Origin: Bog-473 sp963730785
GTDB lineage: Bacteria > Actinomycetota > Acidimicrobiia > Acidimicrobiales > RAAP-2
Length of the DNA: 64,000 bases
Direction of reading: 5' to 3'
NCBI GenBank assembly: GCA_963730785.1
Contig: CAVSTF010000002.1
Span: forward strand, 154,725-218,724
Position numbers and translations under genes: made by a program. The notes beneath the pieces are model-generated. The model worked only from the letters and a program-made list of their open reading frames with translations. It was not told the origin of the DNA and made no database searches. Every line of letters begins with the position of its first letter. The stretch's first letter is position 1. Shown here piece after piece: positions 17,492 through 26,096 of the stretch.

Positions 17492-18094
17492 CTAGCCTTG
17501 GGTCGTGGCTGCTCCGCCCGATCCCGTCAGGGTCTCGTAGATCGACAGGATTTCGGCTGCGCCCGGCGCCGCTTCGGGGTCAACCAGGAACTGGATGATC
17601 AACCCGTCGCCCAGGGCCAGCAGCAATGAGCTGACGATGATCGGGTCGAGACCGGCGTCGGTGAGGATCGGGCCGAGCGTGGTGTTCAACATGCCGAGGG
17701 CACTGGCCCGGAACTGGCGGTACTGCTCGGCCAGCTGCTCCCGCAACCGGCTCGAGTGCTCGGCCTGCACCAGCGCTTCCATGAAGGCCACCAAGAGCGG
17801 TCGGCTGCCTTCCATCTGTTGGAAGAACTCGACAATGGCTTGACGCACCACGGCGTCGACACCCTGGTCGTCAATCTGCACGGTCAACAAACCGAAGCGG
17901 TCGATCCAGTCACGAACACTGTCGGCGATGGCTTCGGTCAGCAGTTCCTCTTTGGAGCCGAAGTGGTACCCGATGGCGCCCAGGCTGACCCCAGCCGCGC
18001 TGGCGATGTCACGGGCCGTCGTGCGGGCGTACCCGATCTGCTCCAGGCACTGACGTGCGCCCTTCAATAGCGCTGCCCGATTGTCGACTGCCAT
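17492..18094 (-). CDS. TetR-family transcriptional regulator
   Basis: 200 residues from the ATG at 18094. The N-terminal helix-turn-helix is clear: 'YARTTARDIASAAGVSLGAIGYHFGSKEELLTEAI' (about residues 20-55). The C-terminal helical ligand domain (LGDGLIIQFLVDPEA) is like that of TetR_C families controlling efflux or lipid genes. An upstream start at 18172 would run through the divergent gene. A TAACCT hexamer 8 nt before the ATG suggests a leaderless mRNA. It faces the divergent gene at 18153 across 58 bp and probably controls it. Confidence 0.9.
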   Translation of the reverse strand: MAVDNRAALLKGARQCLEQIGYARTTARDIASAAGVSLGAIGYHFGSKEELLTEAIADSVRDWIDRFGLLTVQIDDQGVDAVVRQAIVEFFQQMEGSRPLLVAFMEALVQAEHSSRLREQLAEQYRQFRASALGMLNTTLGPILTDAGLDPIIVSSLLLALGDGLIIQFLVDPEAAPGAAEILSIYETLTGSGGAATTQG

Positions 18095-18139
18095 AGGGGT
18101 AGAGGTTACCGCGCGGTGGAATTTGGGTTTGCACGCACG

Positions 18140-18145
18140 TACAAT
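18140..18145 (+). promoter_or_regulatory. -10 element before the exported protein gene
   Basis: TACAAT ends 7 nt before the GTG at 18153. GGAGG lies only 1 nt before this GTG, too close to act as an RBS, so leaderless translation is the more natural reading. Confidence 0.5.
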
Positions 18146-18152
18146 CGGAGGC

Positions 18153-18995
18153 GTGAACCTGTGGTCCCACATCCAACATCACCGCTGGTTGTCCATCACG
18201 TTCCTCGCCGTCTTCATCATCGCCACGGCAGGCGGCACGTGTTGGGCCGTCTTCTTTAGAACGGTCGCCTCGCCGGTGAGTTTGCGCGATGCGCTGCGTC
18301 TGTACCGCCAGGACGTCACCAGCAGCCTGACCACTGGCCCCCATGGCCCGTTGGCCGCCGGTGTCTTCGGCTATCGCACCACGGGCGGCGAGAGCCTCAG
18401 CATCTTGGGCGTGTCTCGATCCTTCCCGAGCGATACCAACATGCTCGTCACCAACACGCCTGCGACCGCCGCCGACAGCGCAGTCGGTGGCGAGTGCTCC
18501 GTGGTGAGTTGGGTACCCATCACGCAGCACACCGAGACCACGACGGTCTGCCCGACCGTGATTGCCAATACGCAAGGCAAGGCGAGCCCCGCCATTTCGG
18601 TGCCGCAGTTCGTCACCTACGAAGCGATCTCCAACACGGTCTCGACCACCACCATCACGTGTGGGTCGGCCGCGTTCTTGGTGCCACCCGACGCGGCGAA
18701 GGGCGAAAGCTGGAGCGCCATCTGTCACGAATCCGGATCAACGGCCAAGGTGGTGTTGAACGGTAAGGACCTGGGACCGGCCATCGTCAACGTGGCCGGC
18801 CAAGCCATCTCCACCACGCACGTGCATCTGTCGATCGACTTCACCGGCACCGATGTCGGCACGTCACCAGAGGACTTCTGGCTCTCCAACGGTCGCATTG
18901 TGCAGCAGAGTGAGACAGTGGACATCTTGCAGGGCGGCGTGAAGTACCACGAGCAGATGAGCGCCACGCTCACTTCGCTGGCCCCAACGCACTGA
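18153..18995 (+). CDS. Membrane-anchored or exported protein of unknown function
   Basis: 280 residues from GTG 18153. One N-terminal membrane helix follows a short basic stretch (LSITFLAVFIIATAGGTCW, about residues 13-31). The outer part is rich in Thr/Ser and has several cysteines (ECSVV, TVCPTV, TITCGS, AICHES) that could pair outside the cell. The 'RDALRLYRQDVTSSL' stretch and beta-rich remainder match no family I recognise. It is divergent from a TetR regulator, so expression is probably controlled by it. A CTG at 18159 is an alternative start. Confidence 0.6.
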   Translation: MNLWSHIQHHRWLSITFLAVFIIATAGGTCWAVFFRTVASPVSLRDALRLYRQDVTSSLTTGPHGPLAAGVFGYRTTGGESLSILGVSRSFPSDTNMLVTNTPATAADSAVGGECSVVSWVPITQHTETTTVCPTVIANTQGKASPAISVPQFVTYEAISNTVSTTTITCGSAAFLVPPDAAKGESWSAICHESGSTAKVVLNGKDLGPAIVNVAGQAISTTHVHLSIDFTGTDVGTSPEDFWLSNGRIVQQSETVDILQGGVKYHEQMSATLTSLAPTH

Positions 18996-19012
18996 CGCCA
19001 ACGCCTCTGAGT

Positions 19013-19675
19013 CTACCGAGGCAAGCAGAGCAGCATCAGGGTTGACCATCCGACGTGCGTCACCATGGGCGCCAGAATCCCGCCTGAGCGTGCTCGCTGC
19101 AACGCAAAGATGGTTCCCATCGCCACGGCGGCCAGCACGAGGGCGACGTTGCCCGTAGCCACCGTCACGGCCACGTAGACGACGGTCGAAACGACCACGG
19201 GACGGCGGGAGCCCAGCGCATCGAAGAGAGCGCCCCGGAAAAAGAGTTCTTCGCCCACTCCGTTCATGAGGGCGACCCCGAGTACCAATGCGGTCGGCCC
19301 TGAATCGGCCTTGGTAAGCACGTTATGGAGGGCGGCCGATACCAGCGGCAGGTGCTGACCCACCAGATCGGCGGCCAGGAAGGCCAGAAAGGTGATGACG
19401 CTCAACACCAGGGCCCGGAATGAAAGCGCCAGTCGCGGAGTGTCGCCACTCGCCAGTGGGATCGGCCCAGACACCAATGCGCCCAGGATCCACGTGCCGG
19501 CCGCCAGAATGCCCAGCAGAAAGAAGCGGTTCGAGTCCACCGGCGCTCGCAACGTGGCGGCCAGGAATGCCGCACCGACGACGAGACTGATCATCACGGT
19601 GAGTCGTCGCCGCCAGGACAACTGATGGAGATCCGGGGGTAGGGGCACCCGTTCGGACCGTCTAGGAGTGAGCAT
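19013..19675 (-). CDS. CPBP-family intramembrane metalloprotease
   Basis: 220 residues, several membrane helices. The CPBP (Abi/CAAX protease-like) motif EELFFRG is present near residue 140, with the second-motif histidine in THVGWS near the C-terminus. Family members cleave membrane substrates or prenylated peptides, or act as chaperone-like membrane proteins. It overlaps the upstream epimerase gene by 14 nt and is the last gene of the CarH operon. Its role in a light-response locus is not known; membrane stress handling is a guess. Confidence 0.88.
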   Translation of the reverse strand: MLTPRRSERVPLPPDLHQLSWRRRLTVMISLVVGAAFLAATLRAPVDSNRFFLLGILAAGTWILGALVSGPIPLASGDTPRLALSFRALVLSVITFLAFLAADLVGQHLPLVSAALHNVLTKADSGPTALVLGVALMNGVGEELFFRGALFDALGSRRPVVVSTVVYVAVTVATGNVALVLAAVAMGTIFALQRARSGGILAPMVTHVGWSTLMLLCLPR

Positions 19676-20576
19676 TCGACCGTGAGCCAGCTTCAGTCCG
19701 ATCTTCCCGTGCCTCGAGTGCCGCCATTACGGCCGCTTCAAACGCCATCGGTTGGTGGTCCAACAACTGGTTGATCCGGTGATCGTTGACAATGACCTCG
19801 TTCGACATCGAGTCCACCAGCGCCCGCGCCGTCGTGAGGTCGACATCGGTAATCAGGCGCAGCCAATGCGATGACAACCTGGGCGAGAGCAGCGGCACCG
19901 GCAGTATGACCCTTCGGTAACCCATGAGCCGGCTCACCGTCAGCATCATGTGTCGATAGGTCAGCGGCTCCGGCCCGCCAATGTCATATGACTGCCCGAT
20001 GGTGTCTGATCGGCCAAGTACTCCGGTCAAGTCGAAGAGTGCGTCGGCCAGTGCAATGGGCTGGGTCCGTGTCTCCACCCAGCGTGGGGTCACCATCACC
20101 GGCAGGCGGGTGACCAGTTGCCGGAGAATTTCCCAGCTGATGCTGCCGTCGCCAATCACGATCCCGGCCCGCAGTGCGGTGGTGGGCACCGAATCCAGCA
20201 ATATGTGTTCGACCTCTCGGCGACTGCGCAAGTGGTCGGATAGCTCGTCGCGGTCGTCGCCCAAACCGCCCAGGTAGATGACCTGCTTGAGGCGAGCTTT
20301 CTGCGCCGCCTGGACGAAGGCATGCGCGCCAGCACGATCCTTCTCGGCGAAATCGGTGCCGGCCAGCGAATGGACCAGGTAGTACGCCACATCGTGATCG
20401 GCCAGGGCCGGCATGAGGCTCTCGGCATCATTGATGTCGGCATACATGGCCGTTCCCGCTCCCTGGTACTCATCAGGTCGACGGGTGAGCGCGGTGACGT
20501 CGTGTCCTTGGTCGACCAGGTTGCTGGTCAATGCCGTGCCAATGAATCCTGAAGCTCCAGCGACGGCGATCTTCAT
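19662..20576 (-). CDS. NAD(P)-binding epimerase/NmrA-like protein
   Basis: 304 residues. An atypical-SDR Rossmann motif GASGFIGTAL is at residues 7-17, followed by YYLVHSLAGTDF and LRAGIVIGDGSISWE, a pattern of DUF2867/complex-I-assembly-like epimerase proteins. Its start overlaps the SDR stop (ATGA). Such proteins bind NAD(P) and act on quinone, lipid or sugar substrates. Position in the CarH operon suggests a lipid or isoprenoid substrate, but this is inferred. Confidence 0.82.
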   Translation of the reverse strand: MKIAVAGASGFIGTALTSNLVDQGHDVTALTRRPDEYQGAGTAMYADINDAESLMPALADHDVAYYLVHSLAGTDFAEKDRAGAHAFVQAAQKARLKQVIYLGGLGDDRDELSDHLRSRREVEHILLDSVPTTALRAGIVIGDGSISWEILRQLVTRLPVMVTPRWVETRTQPIALADALFDLTGVLGRSDTIGQSYDIGGPEPLTYRHMMLTVSRLMGYRRVILPVPLLSPRLSSHWLRLITDVDLTTARALVDSMSNEVIVNDHRINQLLDHQPMAFEAAVMAALEAREDRTEAGSRSNAHS

Positions 20577-21619
20577 TGCGTCCCACCTCCGATGGGCCTA
20601 TGCCCGTATCCAGTCCGCTCGACACACCAATCCCACAGGGCGCGGCCGTCCGCCTTGTCCTGAGTCGCCGTGCGCCGAGTGGTCGGCAGGTAGTACTCGC
20701 CACGGCGACGTCGGTCGTGCCACAACCCACTGAGGGGTGTCGCCGGGTCCGCCCGACGGGGTTCGTCCGCTGCCAGCCACATCACCGTGTCGGCCCCTTG
20801 CTCCGGCGACCGCAGGAGTGGGCCGAGCTTGGCGAACGTCGGCAATCCGCTGGCCAAGCCAGGTGTATCGACCCAACCCGGATGGACGGCGTAGCTCGCC
20901 ACGCCTTGCTCGCCCCAGCGGCGAGCCCATTCATGCGACAAGACGACCTGCGTCCGCTTGGCCCTCCCGTAGGCCACCGCCCCGCGGTAGTGATCTTGTC
21001 TGACGTCAATGTGTGCTGCGTCGAACCCCTGGGTGTACATGCCCCCCGAGGTCACGGTGACAATGACCGACTGCGCTGATCGCACCAACATCGGCGCCAA
21101 CAACCAACTCAGACGGAAGGGTGCGAGCACGTGGGTCGCCATTGTCTGTTCGGTGGGTGGGTGTCCGCTATCGACGACGAGGCCGAAGTCGGGAAAGAGG
21201 GCGCCTGCATTGTGCACGAGGGCATGGAGCTCTGGGCTCGTCGACATCACTCGATCGACAAATGACGAGACCGCCTCAGCATCATTTAGATCGACTTGGG
21301 CCGTGTGGACCTGGCCGCCACCTGCCGCGTCTTTAGCCTCCTGGGCCGCCGACTCCAGACGTTCAGGGTCGCGCCCGATGAGCCAGACGTTGGCGCCCAG
21401 GGCGGCCAGCTTGATGGCCACTGCCTTGCCGATGCCCGATGATGCGCCGGTCACGATCATGGTCTTGTCATCTAGCCGGTCCGGGTCGACCCACCCTTCG
21501 AGCGATCGACGAACGAGGTACCCAACCCGGGAGAAGCTGCCCACGACGGAAAGTTCAAGCAGCCCGTCGACGGCATCGACCACCCGATCCGGAATGTTTG
21601 TCTTCCGTCCACTAGCCAT
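20573..21619 (-). CDS. Short-chain dehydrogenase/reductase (retinol-dehydrogenase-like)
   Basis: 348 residues from the ATG at 21619; longer upstream readings run into the regulator gene. The Rossmann motif TGASSGIGKAVA is around residue 55, NAG at LVHNAGALFPDFG, and the catalytic YxxxK appears as YGRAKRTQVVLS. The ~50-residue N-terminal extension and the C-terminal WHDRRRRGEYYLPTTR are shared with the WWOX/retinol-dehydrogenase-type SDRs often found beside LitR/CarH regulators. It overlaps the CarH-like gene by 8 nt. The substrate is probably a lipid aldehyde or ketone. Confidence 0.85.
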   Translation of the reverse strand: MASGRKTNIPDRVVDAVDGLLELSVVGSFSRVGYLVRRSLEGWVDPDRLDDKTMIVTGASSGIGKAVAIKLAALGANVWLIGRDPERLESAAQEAKDAAGGGQVHTAQVDLNDAEAVSSFVDRVMSTSPELHALVHNAGALFPDFGLVVDSGHPPTEQTMATHVLAPFRLSWLLAPMLVRSAQSVIVTVTSGGMYTQGFDAAHIDVRQDHYRGAVAYGRAKRTQVVLSHEWARRWGEQGVASYAVHPGWVDTPGLASGLPTFAKLGPLLRSPEQGADTVMWLAADEPRRADPATPLSGLWHDRRRRGEYYLPTTRRTATQDKADGRALWDWCVERTGYGHRPIGGGTQ

Positions 21620-22481
21620 GACCGGGAGCTCCCGCCAAGGCTTGAGCCTCGACAATGTCGACGACGGTCGATCCGTCTGTCCCGGTCCAAATGTCGGCTC
21701 CCAGTTTGCGAGCGTGAGCAGCGGAGCGAATGGCGTTTCCGCCGAGAAAGATGGTGATGCTCGGAGTGTCGGCCCGCACTGCGTCCACTGACGCTCGGAT
21801 CGTGTCGTCTTGTCCCTCGGTGGTGGCGGCAATGCCCACCGCGACCAGTCGGTCGACCTGCTCGACGGCATGGGCCAAGGCCCTGGCCGGCGTGTTGGCC
21901 CCCAGTTCAACAACATCAAAGCCACGCCAACGCAAAAGGTCGGCCACCATGGCGACCGGCAGTATGTGGAGGTCCCCCGCGGGGGCAGCCAGGACCACGG
22001 TGCCGCGGCTCCGACCTGGACGCCCGAACTGAAGTCCTAGGCGACCGATGATCCGTTGCGCCACGGCCGTGGCGCGGTGCTCTTCGTCCACCCCCAACTC
22101 GCCCGACGCCCATCGATCCCCAATGGAGCGGAGCGCTGGAGAAAGCAGAGTGGTCAACACGCCGGTCGGATCGAGGCCTCCACCGAGGCGTCCTTCAATG
22201 AGCCACCACGCGCCAGCACTGTCACCGGCCAACAGGCGCGCCTCCAGCGCCTTCAGCGTGCCGCCCACGGCATCGGGTCGCACCCGTGACGGTGCGGCCG
22301 TTCGTCCCTTCTTTTGCACCTTCTGCAGCGCATTCACGTCGGCGACTTGTACCCGCCACACCATTCCGTCCTGGGTGGCCGGGAGTTTGCCGGTGCGCAC
22401 ATAGCGATACACGGTCATGTAGTGCAATCCGAGTTGGAGCGCCGCCTCCTGAAGGGTGATCGTCTTCGGCGCGTTGGGCAT
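21612..22481 (-). CDS. carH: CarH-type adenosylcobalamin-dependent photoreceptor repressor
   Basis: 289 residues from the ATG at 22481 (RBS AAGGAA); an ATG at 22505 is also in frame. Domain order is a MerR/excisionase-like helix-turn-helix (residues about 8-50, ITLQEAALQLGLHYMTVYRYV), a four-helix B12-cap domain, then the B12-binding Rossmann domain. The CarH hallmark W-x9-E-H is present (W A S G E L G V D E E H), and the DxH motif for the lower axial Co ligand is GDLHILP. In known CarH/LitR proteins the dark AdoCbl tetramer represses and light breaks the Co-C bond, releasing DNA. It is divergent from the lipid genes and leads the SDR operon, so it probably regulates both. Confidence 0.9.
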   Translation of the reverse strand: MPNAPKTITLQEAALQLGLHYMTVYRYVRTGKLPATQDGMVWRVQVADVNALQKVQKKGRTAAPSRVRPDAVGGTLKALEARLLAGDSAGAWWLIEGRLGGGLDPTGVLTTLLSPALRSIGDRWASGELGVDEEHRATAVAQRIIGRLGLQFGRPGRSRGTVVLAAPAGDLHILPVAMVADLLRWRGFDVVELGANTPARALAHAVEQVDRLVAVGIAATTEGQDDTIRASVDAVRADTPSITIFLGGNAIRSAAHARKLGADIWTGTDGSTVVDIVEAQALAGAPGHG

Positions 22482-22488
22482 GTTCCTT

Positions 22489-22500
22489 TTTAGCACTAAA
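22489..22500. promoter_or_regulatory. Candidate CarH operator in the divergent intergenic region
   Basis: TTTAG-CA-CTAAA lies between the CarH-like gene and the FAD oxidase gene (22482-22556). It sits where it could block transcription in both directions. It is short, and no second copy was found in the 75-bp gap. Confidence 0.4.
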
Positions 22501-22556
22501 GTCATCCGCCAAGGTCGTTTCCGGCACAGATACGTGCCCCGAAAGAGGAGTGGACA

Positions 22557-23827
22557 GTGGCGCAGCGAGGGCGAGAGAGGGCTGCGGTGATCGGGTCGGG
22601 CATCTCGGGCCTGACCGCGGCATACGTACTGCAGCAGCGCTACGACGTCACCCTGTACGAGTCAGCCGATCGTCTTGGGGGCCATACGCACACCCACGAC
22701 GTGGTCACTCCCGACGCTGGGAGCCAGCCCATTGACACCGGGTTCATCGTGCACAACCAGCGGACGTATCCGTTGTTGTGTCGCCTCTTCTCCGAATTGG
22801 GCGTGGCAGACACGTCCGACCGAAATGAGCATGTCGATCCACTGCGAAGGGTGTGGACTGGAGTACGCCGGGGCGAATGGCTTCGGGGGCGTGTTTGCCC
22901 AACCTAAATCTCTGGCCAGGCCAGCCTTTCTCCGACTGCTGACGCAAGTGCACCGGTTCCACCGACAAGCTCGCCGCACCATCGCCGAGGGCGATGAGGA
23001 GACCTCACTCGGCGAATTCCTCTCTCGTGGCGGCTATTCGCCGTACTTTGTTTCCCACTTCGTCACGCCGATCGTGTCGTGCGTCTGGTCGGTAGCCCCG
23101 GGCCTGGCGCTTGAGTACCCCGCCCGCTATCTCTTCACGTTTCTCGAGAACCACGGGATGTTGTCGGTGGCTGGGTCGCCCGCCTGGAGAACCGTGGTTG
23201 GTGGTTCTCGCACCTATGTCGATCAGGTGGTCAAGGGCCTGAGCACCGTGGCCACTTCAACGCCAGTGCGATCGGTCATTGAGCGAGAAGGCGGATTGGA
23301 AGTCAGGACGGACGATGACCAGGGCGTGCCATTTCGATCGGGTGGTGCTGGCCACCCATGCCGATACGGCACTAGGCCTTCTGGCCCACCCCACCCCGCA
23401 GCAGCGTTCCGCTTTGGGCGCTTTCGGCTATTCACGCAATGAGACCTGGCTGCACACCGATACGAGCCTGCTGCCAGCGGCGCCCCGAGCGCAGGCCGCC
23501 TGGAACTTCCTCATGCCGTCCTGTGCCGGGTCCAGCGACCACGTGTTGGTTTCCTATGACATGAACCGCCTTCAGGGCGTGCCATCAAAGCGACGACACC
23601 TTGTCACCCTCAACGCCACCGATCGGATTGACGCCGACCAGGTGCTGGACCGCATGACCTATGAACATCCGATCTACACGGTGGCCTCGCTGAAGGCCCA
23701 AGCGCTGCTTCCCGAACTCAACGGCGCCAGGCTGGCCTTTGCTGGGGCCTATCACGGGTGGGGCTTCCACGAAGATGGATGCCGTTCCGGGATCGCGGCG
23801 GCGGACGCACTCGGTGTGCCGTGGTGA
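22557..23827 (+). CDS. FAD-dependent amine-oxidase-like oxidoreductase (frame-disrupted)
   Basis: One gene of ~423 residues split by two single-base shifts, near 22806 and 23325, each equal to one extra base. The GTG start at 22557 has GAGGAG before it. The FAD-binding dinucleotide motif GSGISGLTAAYVLQQRY is at residues 13-29 and GGHTHTHD follows. The C-terminal FAD motif FAGAYHGWGFHEDGCRSG is intact. This family (COG2907) occurs with DUF1365 and cyclopropane-synthase genes, and is thought to dehydrogenate acyl chains. Its stop overlaps the next start (GTGA). Because family-level similarity continues across both breaks, sequencing error is likelier than decay. Confidence 0.8.
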
Positions 23828-24549
23828 CGCCCGTGGTCTCCACCGAAAACGAAAACGAAAATGCAACCAACTGGTCCAACGTGGCGGACATCACGGTGCC
23901 GGCGCTGTACGCGGCTCAAGTGACGCATACGCGTCGCAGTCCGATCGCCAATCAATTCCGCTATGACGCCAGCTACTGGTTGGTGGACTACGACCAGTTG
24001 CCTCAGCCCATTGGGTTAAAGGGGCATCTCGCTCGAGTGGACTCCTCCGATCATTCCGATATTCGAGCGCTCTTGACCGAACACGGCATTGACGCCGAGC
24101 GCATCCTCATGCTGGCGATGGCTCGAACACTGGGTTACGTCTTCAATCCGATCAGCGTCTTCTGGTGTTACGACGCCGGTACGGCGGCAGTAGCAGTGGT
24201 CGTTGAAGTGCACAACACCTATGGCGGTCGACATGCCTACGTGCTGCGACCCGACGAGAAAGGGCGATCCAAAGTGGACAAAGCCTTGTACGTGTCGCCG
24301 TTCTATGCCGTGGACGGCTTCTACGACATTCGAGTGAGTGAACCCGGGGCGACGGTCTCGGTCACGGTGACCCTGCATCCCGACGACGATGCGCCCTTTG
24401 TGGCCACGCTCCAGGGTCAACGAAGCACCCCGAGTTTGGTCAATGTTCTGCGCAGTTCCCTTACCAAGCCGGCGCTTCGCGTCGCCCTCTTGATCCGTTG
24501 GCAGGCGGTTCGACTGTGGGTGCGCGGTCTGGAGGTGCAATCACAATGA
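23824..24549 (+). CDS. DUF1365-family protein
   Basis: 241 residues from the GTG at 23824 that overlaps the FAD-gene stop. Conserved DUF1365 stretches are seen: HTRRSPIANQFRYDASYW, NPISVFWCYDA, EVHNTYGGRHAYVL, and KALYVSPFYAVDGFY. The fold is START/SRPBCC-like without known activity. In many bacteria it sits between an FAD amine-oxidase-like gene and a CFA-like methyltransferase, and related genes of Rhodobacter are in the singlet-oxygen regulon linked to furan fatty acids. An ENENEN run near the N-terminus is from a short GAAAAC repeat. It ends with ATGA overlap to the methyltransferase. Confidence 0.9.
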   Translation: MTPVVSTENENENATNWSNVADITVPALYAAQVTHTRRSPIANQFRYDASYWLVDYDQLPQPIGLKGHLARVDSSDHSDIRALLTEHGIDAERILMLAMARTLGYVFNPISVFWCYDAGTAAVAVVVEVHNTYGGRHAYVLRPDEKGRSKVDKALYVSPFYAVDGFYDIRVSEPGATVSVTVTLHPDDDAPFVATLQGQRSTPSLVNVLRSSLTKPALRVALLIRWQAVRLWVRGLEVQSQ

Positions 24550-25823
24550 GGCACCGTGACCGATCGCGTGGCAGCCAATCGGGATCGACTTCGAGCGCTG
24601 GCCGGACCTGGTTGCACCCAAAGCAGCCCGGTACTCGCTCCGCGCTCGCCCAGGTATTCCTTCGCCGAGTGGCCGCCCAAACCGGTATTCGGATTGAGTT
24701 CCCCGACGGCAAATCCTTAGGCCCATCCGACGGCCCAGTCATGAAGATCATTGATCAGGCTGCGTTCTTCACCCGATTGGGAGAAAGCGGCAAGATCGGA
24801 TTTGGCGAGTCGTACATGGCCCACGAGTGGGACTCCGACGACCTGGTTGAGGTACTCGAAGCAATGGCTCGGCGAGCCGACTCCCTCGTCCCGCGTCCGT
24901 TGCAGATCATCCGGCGGTTCTTCGAGGCTCGTCAGCCGGCCATCGAGGACAACGACCGATCAGGGTCGGCCCGCAATATCGCCCGGCACTATGACCTTTC
25001 GAATGAATTGTTTGCCACCTTCTTGGATGAGTCGATGAGCTATTCCGCTGCTCTCTTTACCGATGAACACCGGTCATTGGCTCAAGCTCAAGCCCACAAA
25101 ATTGAGCGCCTGCTCAATGCCACCGACGTCCGGCCGGGCACTCGGTTGCTCGAAATCGGCACGGGTTGGGGCGAACTGGCGGTACGGGCTGCTCAAAGAG
25201 GGGCTCGTGTCACCAGCCTGACCCTTTCCAATGAGCAGGCGGAGCTGGCCCGCGAGAAGGTAGCCCGCCACGGTCTCGGCCACTTGGTAGATATTCGGGT
25301 GCAGGACTACCGAGATGCCGACGGAACCTACGACGCCATCATCAGCGTTGAGATGATCGAGGCAGTGGGGGAGCGATGGTGGCCGACCTACTTCCGCACG
25401 TTGGATCGTTGCTTGGCCCCGGGAGGCAGGGTCGGTCTCCAGGCCATCACCATGGCGCACGAGCGACTGCTGGCCACCAAGTCATCGTGGACGTGGATCC
25501 ACAAATACATCTTTCCGGGTGGACTGATCCCGTCTGAACGGGCGATGTCGGAATCGATCGCCGGTCATACCTCGCTGGCGGTGGTCGATCGACTGTCCTT
25601 CGGACCGGATTACGCCACGACCTTGGCCTATTGGCAAAGGCAATTCGCCGAGGCAGCCGACCAGGTGGATCGCCTGGGCTTCGACGAGACATTCCGGAGA
25701 ATGTGGACGTTCTACCTGGCCTACAGCGAGGCCGGATTTCTGAGCGGCTACCTCGATGTAGTGCAACTGATCCTCGCTCGCCCACCACACCAATCGGTGA
25801 GCGAACGTAGCTCGAAAGGGTGA
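24546..25823 (+). CDS. Cyclopropane-fatty-acyl-phospholipid-synthase-like methyltransferase
   Basis: 425 residues from the ATG at 24546 (ATGA overlap with DUF1365). The Mycolic_acid_cyclopropane_synthase domain is complete: NIARHYDLSNELFATFLD, the SAM-binding loop LLEIGTGWGELAVRAA, EMIEAVGERWWPTYF, and IHKYIFPGG. These enzymes add a methyl or methylene group from SAM across the double bond of a membrane acyl chain, giving cyclopropane, branched or (with partners) furan fatty acids. With the FAD oxidase and DUF1365 it makes a three-gene operon divergent from CarH, so light or oxidative stress probably induces it. Confidence 0.92.
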   Translation: MRHRDRSRGSQSGSTSSAGRTWLHPKQPGTRSALAQVFLRRVAAQTGIRIEFPDGKSLGPSDGPVMKIIDQAAFFTRLGESGKIGFGESYMAHEWDSDDLVEVLEAMARRADSLVPRPLQIIRRFFEARQPAIEDNDRSGSARNIARHYDLSNELFATFLDESMSYSAALFTDEHRSLAQAQAHKIERLLNATDVRPGTRLLEIGTGWGELAVRAAQRGARVTSLTLSNEQAELAREKVARHGLGHLVDIRVQDYRDADGTYDAIISVEMIEAVGERWWPTYFRTLDRCLAPGGRVGLQAITMAHERLLATKSSWTWIHKYIFPGGLIPSERAMSESIAGHTSLAVVDRLSFGPDYATTLAYWQRQFAEAADQVDRLGFDETFRRMWTFYLAYSEAGFLSGYLDVVQLILARPPHQSVSERSSKG

Positions 25824-25832
25824 GCCGGGCTC

Positions 25833-25859
25833 CTGCATCACTAGTGATGCAGATATGAT
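25833..25859 (+). promoter_or_regulatory. 20-bp perfect palindrome and -10 of vapBC
   Basis: CTGCATCACTAGTGATGCAG (25833-25852) is a perfect 20-bp palindrome, and its half GATGCAG recurs once more just before the start codon. TATGAT (25854-25859) ends 6 nt before the ATG at 25866. This is a typical autoregulated antitoxin operator with a leaderless mRNA. Confidence 0.7.
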
Positions 25860-25865
25860 GCAGAC

Positions 25866-26096
25866 ATGAGAACCACCGTCGATCTGCCATCAGCCGTTCA
25901 TCGGCGGGCCCAAGAGATTGCTCGTGAGCGTCATCAGTCACTTTCAGCGGTAGTGGCGGACCTGGCGGTGCGCGGGCTGGCAACGCTCGGTGAGCCATTG
26001 GAGATCAAAACCGATGGGAAGAGCGGATTCCCTGTCATCACCCTGGGGCGGAGGATCACGTCAGAGGACGTCGCCGCCGCCTTGGATGACGAATGA
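25866..26096 (+). CDS. vapB: VapB-type ribbon-helix-helix antitoxin
   Basis: 76 residues. The ribbon-helix-helix is at the N-terminus: MRTTVDLPSAVHRRAQEIA, then HQSLSAVVADLAVRGLA. The C-terminal tail (GFPVITLGRRITSEDVAAAL) should wrap the toxin. The stop overlaps the toxin start (ATGA). It probably binds the 20-bp palindrome immediately upstream. Confidence 0.85.
   Translation: MRTTVDLPSAVHRRAQEIARERHQSLSAVVADLAVRGLATLGEPLEIKTDGKSGFPVITLGRRITSEDVAAALDDE

Noticed and set aside
19003..19022. GCCTC/GAGGC hairpin between convergent genes as a bidirectional terminator
   Set aside because: Only 5 bp of stem with no T run on either strand; not convincing.
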